64,000 bases of DNA from Linepithema humile. Its lineage: Eukaryota > Arthropoda > Insecta > Hymenoptera > Formicidae. A model generated the notes under the pieces. It was given only the letters and a program-made list of their open reading frames with translations. It had not been told where the DNA came from and ran no database searches. The position numbers and the translations under genes are program-made. Below, in pieces: positions 55,916 through 64,000 of this stretch (position 1 is its first letter; every line of letters begins with the position of its first letter). The stretch covers positions 14,933,501-14,997,500 of the forward strand of contig NC_090134.1 of the NCBI RefSeq assembly GCF_040581485.1. The letters run 5' to 3'.

Positions 55916-58900
55916 TTATTTCTTGACTTTCTGTTTCAAAAAAGCTTTTTGCTTTTTCTGCTTTGCTTCCATACGCATATCTTCCAAGTCTTCCATAATT
56001 CCTACAAATGTTTAATTTTACATTAATAAACTCTTTACATATTTTATATATATATTTATAATTATCCAAATAAAACAGATTAGCACTCTATGACAATATT
56101 ATTTTATTGTATTGTAATGTTGTGTACACGAGTGAATTTAAACATGACAAGACTAAGTAAGATTCAGTCGACATAAAGTATCTTCAATGTAAGTATCTTA
56201 ATATTTCACAATTTTATATTGTGAAATATCTTCCATAAAACATAAATTCTTGTTATCTACTTTACAGTTTGAATCTACCATTCCGCAATTTTCTACTTTA
56301 ATCACATTTCTATATACATTTTGCACGTACATGATATAATAAAATAATATTGCTAATAATAAAGAGTGCCAGTTTATTTTGGACAAATATAAAAAATATA
56401 TTAGTTGAGTTATCATGAATATATACCTATTTTGGCAGACCTGTATTCTTCTTTCAACTGCTGTGCAAAATTGCTTTCCATAGCAGTATCATCTTCATCG
56501 TCAATGTAATTATATTTACTTCTATCATAGCCGAATATTTCACTAATATGTTTACTATAATCTTCTATGTTTTCCTCTGGTTCATCATCTATAAAATCAT
56601 TCATATCTGAGTCTTCGTCGTCCTCGTTGCCATTGTCACAGATTCGTCCTATAAGATTCAAAATATTTCGTATAAATAAATTGTTTGACTTTCAATTAAA
56701 TTCTTTAATTGTAAGATATATAATTACTAGTAAACTCACGTTTATTGGATACAAGTGGTCTTTTAACTTTTTTCAATTTCATGGATATATCGTCGGATTG
56801 AAGTAGTTGTTTTGGTTTATTATTAATTAATGACGAATATAACTTTGAATCCGAAGATGGGTTTTGCCGTGGCTTTATATCCTTTGCTGGCACTTGTTTA
56901 TCTACAGTTTTCAATTTAGCCATTACTTTATTAGAAGAATGAGATTTAATATTTTCCTGTTTAGTTTTACTTAGCGCCAACTTCCTTTTTTCCTCCTCGA
57001 TAGCGCGTCGCATTTCTTCAAGTTCTCTTTTTTCAGCTTCCAATTTTTTTCGTTCTTCTAATAAATCATTCTTAGATGGGCTTTTATTTGAGACAGATTT
57101 TTCCGCACTATGTTTGTCACTGAATTTGTCTATTGTCTTTTTAGAAGTAGCTGTTATAATTTTAGGAGTAGCTGTTATACTTTTAGGAGTAGCTGTTATA
57201 CTTTTAGGAGTAGCTGTTATACTTTTAGGTGATGTTGCATTTGAGATCTGAGATTTTTCGTTACTCTTAAGAACTTTGTTTAATTGTGGTTTAGTAGATT
57301 TACTGGGTGTATTGGTAATGCTTGTTTTTTTATTTACTTCAGTATCTTTCTTTTCTCGTTGCGCTCTTCTTTCTTTTTCCTGTATATATTCTTCCTTCTG
57401 ACGTTTTGTCATTAGTCGTTCTTCTTCAATTTTTGGTTTAGCTTCTATAGCCACAGGTTCATACTGTTTCTTCTCTGCGAGCTTTAAGAGTTCTGCAAAA
57501 CCCATAGGCGGTGGCAGTGGTTTTTTCTTTTGCTTAGGTTTTTCGTTTATATCTTCTTTGATGTCGTCGTCACCATCGTCCTGTGTTTTTTCTTCAATGT
57601 TAGCTTCTTTTATCTCCAAAGTGCATGATTTCCTCTTTCGTCTATGCCCGTTACTTTCCTCAAGTTCTTGTTGCTTTAAAGCTTGCTTTACTCTGTCCTG
57701 TAACATATAATATTTAATTATAAAATAATATAACATAAAATATATTAACTTTTCCTTCTATACTGTTAATAGAATAGCATTTTTATATTATTTTTTATTT
57801 TCCGTTGATAAAAACTCTTTTCTATCGTGAAAAAAAAAAAATTATTTAAATACAATACTACAAAAAATGCGTAATTATCAAGTAAAGAGTATAAAGAATA
57901 AATAAGATATATATATAATTTCCTTAAAATTGAGGTTGAATCATATTAATAGTGATCAGTACCTTTGTAGATGCAATATCCTTTATTGTTCTTTTTTCGC
58001 TATTGGTAAAAATGAACTTTTCTGAAGTTGAACTATTATTATATTTGTTCATCCACTGAGTGTACAATGCAGATGCTGCTTGGGATTCATATCCATAATC
58101 ATCTTCATCAGGCTGAGAAGGACCTATAAATAATATTTGATACATAAATATAACTGTTTACCACAATATATGCATTAGAAGACTTATTTTAAGAATTATC
58201 ACTTCAAGCAATTGATGATATCATTTCAACATTATATAAAAATAAAGTTCCAAATGCCATAAAAATTTATTGTACACTTGTACAAGATGTTTAAAGTTTT
58301 CAAAAATAAGTATCAAGGAATAATATTGAATGAAATATAAATAGATATAAATAATATATAAAAATATAATCACAAAAAATATAATATATCATAAAAGGAT
58401 AAGAAAACAATATCAGATAATTTAAATTGAACATCAAAAAATAAGAATATCTTATTTATTTAATACTATCATCATTACGTTTAGTATAAAAAAGAATGAA
58501 ATTAATATGATATGCATTCAACACTACAATTAAAGTATTAGTATTAGTATTAAGTAAAAAAAAAAAAAAAAACAAATTAAATATGTAATTTATGGAATTA
58601 TAAAAATATTTTTAATTCTTACTTTTAATAGGAATTATGAGAAACAGAAGTACACTAAGAAATCTAGAGTAAATAAACAAATATTAATAATATAATATGG
58701 TATGATATGATAAGAAATAATATAAATTTTTTTAGAAGATATATATGGCAAGACACGCAGGCACGCACGCACAACGCATAAAAATTAATATTAAAAAACC
58801 GAGAGAAATAATAAAGCATCATATATGTATACATTAATAGAACAAACATAAATAAAATTACAGCTCCACATTTCTTTGAATCAAATTTAAAAATACAATA

Positions 58901-60256
58901 AAGCACTGCAGTAGCACATATTTCATGCTTATGAAATCTCCAGACTACTCTAGGATTAAATGGCTGACCTTAATTAATGTCTTATTATCCCCCGTTGTAC
59001 AAATTGTTCTGCCTTGATTTGGGATGATTTACAAATAATGCATTGCTTGTAAATATTATAACCTGTGAGCAAAAATGTTGCCCATTATAGATAAGAGCTG
59101 TTTCTTTTTAATCAAACTAATGATGATATTATTATGCAAATAAACTATTGCATAATGACTTCAAATAATTCACGTACAAAACAAAAGTAAACTTCTATGC
59201 ATAATTGGAACTTGATTTTTATATTTGATTCGAACATTGTTTCAATAATAGCTTATTGTACTTAAATATACTTCAGATGAAAATGTAAAACAGAACAAAA
59301 CTTTGTTTAACCTTTATACAAATATATTAGCATAATATAAAAGTTGATTATACATTTGGAACTATGATATTACCTGCCATAGTAATAGCTGTATTTTCTC
59401 TGTCAATTGCATCTGCAATCACTGATTTATTCGCTGCTTTACACACTTTCAAATGCTTATTTATGCGACTTTGAGTTTTGTGATCCCGTAAAGCTAAAAG
59501 ATTCTAGAGAACAATTAAAACTTCTTTAATATAAGGTTAAATTTAAAGTACAAAATATATTTGAAAAATAATCACTGATGGACCATAAAAAAAACAAAAA
59601 TGGGTAAACCAAAAATTGTTATACATGAAAAATATACACAAGTATAGTAAATGGCTAAGCTCATTAGTGGCAGTTTTTTTTGCAAAAGTAATTGATAATA
59701 TTGTTTTTCAATATGACACATCTTAATGACAATTACACAAAAAAGTAATTGATGTATGTAAATATTTTTCGTATATATTATTTGTATATTGCATATGCTA
59801 CTTTTTTGTTTATCATACTTTCAAAGATCAATCCATTTATAGATTACAATAAACTACTCTATGTAGATTATTTGCAAACCAATATATTATACCTCATCAT
59901 ATATTTTACTTTAATAAAATTACCTCTTTCTTTCTTTTTTCTTCTAGAGCTTTCTGCTTTTCTTCTTCCTCTTTCCGAGCCAAAAATTTCTTGATATTAT
60001 CAGAAAGATTTTTAGACTGTTTACTCTGTTTCTTTGGTGGTGCAAATTTTGTTTGATAGCATGGAGCAGTCTGTTAAAAAATAATATTTTAAAAGAAATT
60101 ACTTACATCAAAAAGTTAACATAACCTAATTATTCCAATGTTAACTATACACTTTCAAGTATAATGATAAATATGCAATATGTATTGACAATATAGATTA
60201 ACCTGTTTTTTCGTTTCATTTTTCTGTGCGACTGATAACAAGGCGCCAAAATCCAT
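55916..60256 (-). CDS. Spt2: SPT2-type histone chaperone, seven exons
   Basis: Exons 60256-60203, 60070-59924, 59503-59374, 58123-57963, 57697-56740, 56648-56427 and 56001-55916; phases match throughout, giving 585 aa. Nuclear H3-H4 chaperone acting in transcription and chromatin re-assembly. Starts MDFGALLSVAQKN, typical of SPT2 proteins, followed by Lys/Glu-rich helices (KKFLARKEEEEKQKALEEKR). The middle has PPPMGFAELLKLAEKKQYEP and long basic coiled stretches. The C-terminal SPT2 domain has an acidic segment (EDDEDSDMNDFIDDEPEEN), ISEIFGYDRSKYNYIDDEDD, TAMESNFAQQLKEEYRSAKI, and a final basic tail IMEDLEDMRMEAKQKKQKAF; the last segments are the H3-H4 binding region of the family. A heptapeptide TATPKSI is repeated at about 57145-57235. 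Convergent with the fibrinogen-domain gene, 427 bp apart. Confidence 0.93.
57145..57235 (-). repeat. In-frame 21-bp minisatellite within SPT2
   Basis: Four units encoding (S/T)xTATPKSI-like heptapeptides, unit TTTTAGGAGTAGCTGTTATAC on the plus strand. The outer units have diverged (SPKSI, TPKII, TSKK), the middle ones are identical. Confidence 0.85.
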
Positions 60257-60852
60257 CTTGTTGAAATAATCGATGACTTATTACACCGTATGTTCTATTC
60301 GCACTAAATGCATATTATGTTACACGTCACTTGATCGTATATCCATCAACAATATCTGTATAAATATGTTTTCTTTATGCAAGATGATCAGTATAAATTA
60401 GTCTTAAAAAACATGAGAACTTTTATACATTATTTGTACAACACTATCGTATATATCATAAACAGTAACACGTAGCACTAAACACTGCTAAATATTTCAT
60501 ACAATTTATACTCGACGGATCGAGTGATGGAAATGATCGTCATTTGCATTTGTCAGCACAGCTATCTATAAATGTGTTCGTAATATTTGTTAGAGAATTT
60601 TGCTTGGAATCTCATTTTTAAGTTGTCATCTTTCTCTTAATGCGTTAGGAATTTTTGTCTAGTGTTCTTAGGTTGTCTCTTTTCTTTTTAAGTTTGATAG
60701 GACATTTTGTCTAGGGTTCCTTTCATGTTGTCACCTTTTTCCAAAGCCTTGCCTTAAATTTACTTTATATATAAATTACGCACATATTCTTCCGTACTAG
60801 ATAAGCGCACTCAATTATTGTAACTGATTGTAACTGTCATTAAGAAATAGCA
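60257..60852. promoter_or_regulatory. Divergent promoter region between SPT2 and the HAD phosphatase
   Basis: About 600 bp between two start codons facing away from each other. A roughly 65-bp segment containing TTTTGTCTAGxGTTC is imperfectly repeated (about 60645-60745). No TATA box could be assigned with confidence. Confidence 0.4.
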
Positions 60853-60984
60853 ATGGAAACTACGTTTCAGAAGCAATACAAGCAGCAGTCCTTTTTATCA
60901 AGCGTGCCCTTAAACGCTGTCTTCTTCGACTTGGATAATACTCTTGTGGAGACCAGGAAGGCGGACAATCAAACTTGTCGTAAG
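60853..60984 (+). CDS. NANP: First exon of an N-acylneuraminate-9-phosphatase-like HAD protein
   Basis: 44 codons from ATG at 60853 to a donor AAG|GTACG. Contains the HAD motif I VFFDLDNTLVETRKADNQTC, where the first D is the nucleophile; the DNTL variant followed by a Thr/Ala-rich helix is typical of the NANP subfamily, which dephosphorylates sialic acid 9-phosphate. Read-through would stop soon after, so splicing is needed. No further HAD exons are visible before the window ends; they probably lie beyond 64000. Confidence 0.7.
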
Positions 60985-62023
60985 GTACGAAGAGTATGCT
61001 CCTAACCTACAAGCTCAATGTGAAATTTGAGACAAGATTCGTTCTTTCGACATGCTTGTTTCGAAGTTAATCGCTATTATAAGAGATTGTGGGAGTACAC
61101 GCGCGCATCAGTTCTCATGATAGTCGTGCTCTCCTACCTGTTCCTATTCGCACTGCAAGAATGAAGTCACTGTCGCCAGTTCGCCTATCCCCTTCCCCCT
61201 CCCTCGTGTAATATGAGCCGACTCCCTGATATAGCGTGCTTTCTTTACGACGCTGTGGTTATTTTCAGCGTCGCATCCTTCTCCGAATTCTTGCACGGTT
61301 TATCATACTCCTAGGACAATTTTTCATTTTTTAACTGCATTTTCTTTATTGCATTTCTCACCTACTTCTATCATACGTAGGTAGATGCGCATTTATTGGT
61401 ACGAAAAGTGCTGAAAAGTGCAACTAGAAACGAATAAAGGGCAATGCGGCGTGAAGTTTGCACGGATCGAATCGAGATGTCCTACTTAAGAATTGTAAAA
61501 AAATACCTTTTGTTAACCTCTTGATTTAAAAGAGAACATTAGGTGAACGTACAACATTTTTATTTTAAATAAAAACGAAAGTAAGCGATTTGACTCGTAT
61601 ATGATATTGTTTCAACATTATTGATAAAAGTTGTAAAATAATTTTAAGGTTATTCACGAGACGGAATTCCCAACAAGACGCAGTTTTAATAACAGAGCAA
61701 ATGCTAAGCGAACGTGTATACATGTATGCGTTATTCGATGGTTATTTTTGGTTACCTTGGTGAATGTGTCAAAGGGCAAGGCTAGGTAGCAAGAGGACTG
61801 TTCTGGGAGCTCCGCCAGTTAGCTCTCGATTATACTACGCGACGGACGGTGCGCGCTAGCCGGTAACGCCTGCTAATAACATACACAATTTTATAATTTA
61901 TTCTCAACGTTTTGACAACATTGATGACATCGATATATTGCACCGGAGCAATAATATAAAATACACATCCAATTTCGATAAAGACAATTCATTTTTTTCT
62001 TGTTTTACTAAAATAATCTAACA
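60985..62023. promoter_or_regulatory. Presumed NANP intron 1 start and neurochondrin 5' region
   Basis: About 1 kb without a coding exon. A GC-richer block at 61780-61880 just precedes the neurochondrin leader and may hold its promoter. Confidence 0.3.
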
Positions 62024-64000
62024 ATGAGTGTCTCAGAGAGTGTCACAAAGTGCGTGGCCATACTAAAAGCAGTGGACACAGACTCTGAGAAGTTTGCTGC
62101 ACTGTTCATGGTCACCAAACTTGTAAATGGCAAAGATTGTACGCCAGCTGCCAAGAAGATGCTTTTTGAAGCCATTGGAGCTAAATTCCTCAGGAAGTTG
62201 CTGTCTGCCAAAAGTGATTGTCCACTGCAGGTGGACTACAAATCAGTGGCGTTGTCAATTCTTTCCGCATTTTGCAGAGAACCCGAGCTAGCTTCTCATC
62301 CAGACATGGTAGGACATATTTCAGCGCTCCTGGAAATAGTGTCTCAGGCTGATGAGGATGCACCAGATGACACATTAATAATTGTCAGTGAAGCTTACAG
62401 CTGCTTGCAATGTATCGCCCAACATCCTCCTGGACAGAAGGCATTGCTTGAGCAGAGAGCAGTTCCAAAGATGTGCGATATATATGCAGAGAAAAGCTTT
62501 CAAACAGATGAGGCTTTGAATATTCTAGTCACATTGGTCAGTAGATTTGGATCAGAAGCTTGGGATCCGACGGACATCGCTCCTTTCCACGCAATAATCA
62601 ACAAAATAGCCTTGGACTTTGAAACTGATCACACAGAGAGAAAATTCGAGCTATGCGCTATTCTACAAGCTTTGTTACAATCTTGTAGAAAGGATGTGAT
62701 ATCTACAACCGTGAAGGATGAATCTTGGCCGTTGAGCATTCACAAGGGTTTGAGCGATATTCTAGGATCGAAGATAGGCAAGAAGCAGCGAGATCCAGCT
62801 TTGAAGTTCGCGTCTGTAACATTAGATTTGCTGGGGGCGGAATGGGCCATATCTGATAAGGAAAAATCAAAAATATTCTTTTTATTGCTCATTCAATTAG
62901 CGGCGATCGAAGTCAGAATGCAATTGGAGGACAAGCAACTCAAAACTATACTTGCCAACGCCGACTTGGTCACTGCTTGCTTTATTATTCTCGAGGTTTC
63001 AATCAGCTACATTGTTACAGATCAGCTAGATTTAGAGCAGAAGGAGAAACAATCTTTATACACAGCTCTAAAAGGTTCTTTCGCGGCTATCATTGGTTTG
63101 TTGAGCTCTGTATCAAAGATGAAAACATTGGTGGATGTGAAGGAAAAAATGTTTGTATGCGCCGTTGTAAGAGTGCTTACAGCTTGGCTAGCGCAAGAAA
63201 CAAGCGCCATGCGCCCTCAAGTTTACGCCGTATTGCCGTATGTGTTGACAGTGGCCAACGACACCTTTTACGCACATCGAAATAGGAAATTGGCTGAGAA
63301 GGCCAAGTCCAAAGCTAAAGCGGATGAAGGAACGTCGTTCGGAGAACCGAGCGTTCACGATCCGATGAGCGAGATTGATATATTGAGATTATTGTTACCC
63401 GCGCTATGTTATTTGGCCGTGGAAGAGGCTGCTAGGAAAATTCTCCTTCAACACAAGCAAGACGAGGTTCTGTTCGAGTGTCTGTCCTATCACTGGACAA
63501 TCGTGCACTACAAGAGGCCGCCGGTACCAAGATCGGAACGTTTGAAAGTTCTTCAGGATGGCAATCGCGTGGAGGAGCTGGATCTGCATCTTCTGGAAGA
63601 AATGAAAGATTCTAGAACCGCAATGGTATCTGTCTGCAATGTTTTGATGAATATCACCGTGCTGGAGACGAAGCTGGTGGAGGAATCGCCGACGTTCATC
63701 TCATTGCTGAAGTTCATCTACAATAATTTGCCAGAGCTGAAACAGATTCCGGAAAATCTGGTGTTGCACGGTCACCTGGCCGTTTTGGGCTTGTTGCTGA
63801 TGAAGCAACAGGCAAAACGCATAAAGAAGAACGATTTCTCGATATGTCGATACATCCAAGCTACGATAAGGTTTCTGTGGGACGCGTACATTATCGACGA
63901 GAGCAACGATCCTACTGAGCTGGTAGTTTCCATGTCCTACAAGGAACACTGGATGGAACTGATGGAACTCTGGTTCCTGGGTATGCAGACGATGGCTGGT
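62024..64000 (+). CDS. NCDN: Neurochondrin homolog, 5' 659 codons, open at window end
   Basis: A single uninterrupted exon from ATG 62024 to the window edge, no stop. Neurochondrin is a cytosolic, neuron-enriched alpha-helical repeat protein that binds signalling partners and supports neurite growth in vertebrates. The N terminus (CVAILKAVDTDSEKFAALFM, VTKLVNGKDCTPAAKKMLFE) and following FREPELASHP-like, AYSCLQCIAQHPPGQKALLE and DEALNILVTLVSRFG segments match the family's opening armadillo-like helices. Codon use is more GC-rich at third positions than in SPT2. Vertebrate neurochondrin is about 730 aa, so only the C-terminal tail is likely missing. The start context ACAATGA is acceptable, with stops upstream. 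Confidence 0.9.
   Translation, partial: MSVSESVTKCVAILKAVDTDSEKFAALFMVTKLVNGKDCTPAAKKMLFEAIGAKFLRKLLSAKSDCPLQVDYKSVALSILSAFCREPELASHPDMVGHISALLEIVSQADEDAPDDTLIIVSEAYSCLQCIAQHPPGQKALLEQRAVPKMCDIYAEKSFQTDEALNILVTLVSRFGSEAWDPTDIAPFHAIINKIALDFETDHTERKFELCAILQALLQSCRKDVISTTVKDESWPLSIHKGLSDILGSKIGKKQRDPALKFASVTLDLLGAEWAISDKEKSKIFFLLLIQLAAIEVRMQLEDKQLKTILANADLVTACFIILEVSISYIVTDQLDLEQKEKQSLYTALKGSFAAIIGLLSSVSKMKTLVDVKEKMFVCAVVRVLTAWLAQETSAMRPQVYAVLPYVLTVANDTFYAHRNRKLAEKAKSKAKADEGTSFGEPSVHDPMSEIDILRLLLPALCYLAVEEAARKILLQHKQDEVLFECLSYHWTIVHYKRPPVPRSERLKVLQDGNRVEELDLHLLEEMKDSRTAMVSVCNVLMNITVLETKLVEESPTFISLLKFIYNNLPELKQIPENLVLHGHLAVLGLLLMKQQAKRIKKNDFSICRYIQATIRFLWDAYIIDESNDPTELVVSMSYKEHWMELMELWFLGMQTMAG

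Overview
This is nuclear DNA from an insect, most likely a hymenopteran and perhaps an ant. The evidence is small spliced exons with GT/AG borders, a secreted coiled-coil plus fibrinogen-domain gene of insect type, short interstitial TTAGG tracts (the ancestral insect telomere motif), and a high AT content with many Harbinger- and hAT-type miniature elements. Genus cannot be read from the sequence. I translated and splice-matched by eye; no search was run.

Layout. Positions 1-30395 (minus strand) hold one gene, an F-box/WD40 protein resembling FBXW4. Its six visible exons lie at 30395-30211, 19211-18909, 18838-18688, 18619-18423, 314-176 and 96-1, and it runs off the left edge. All five junctions keep the reading frame. 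Two introns are very large: about 11.0 kb (19212-30210) and 18.1 kb (315-18422). They are filled by nested DNA transposons. Positions 30400-43180 continue this repeat-rich zone and contain a near-complete 4.1-kb PIF/Harbinger transposon (37333-41449) with an open three-exon transposase and a convergent MADF-type partner gene broken by one base in an A run. Positions 43180-49240 are AT-rich and almost free of inverted-repeat elements. A candidate promoter or leader exon lies near 47.7-48.0 kb.

The right third is gene-dense. A ten-exon secreted protein with coiled coils, a Thr/Ser-rich linker and a C-terminal fibrinogen domain lies on the plus strand (49245-55488). A seven-exon SPT2-type histone chaperone lies convergently on the minus strand (60256-55916). 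A first exon of an N-acylneuraminate-9-phosphatase-like HAD protein is divergent from SPT2 (60853-60984). Neurochondrin starts at 62024 and stays open for 659 codons to the window end; it may be nested in the first intron of the HAD gene.

The repeats are the most informative part. Target-site duplications (TSDs) can be read directly for many elements. TAA/TTA duplications mark Harbinger-like families. Perfect 8-bp duplications mark two hAT-like families and a 10.6-kb composite insertion covering almost all of FBXW4 intron 1. 9-bp duplications mark a Mutator-like family. Several miniature elements still carry exons from their autonomous parents (MADF or transposase). A foldback element carries tRNA-like Pol III A and B boxes in both arms. 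Many of these palindromes lie in introns and would be transcribed as long hairpins. The genes do not form a pathway; what links the window is the contrast between TE-packed introns on the left and compact genes on the right.
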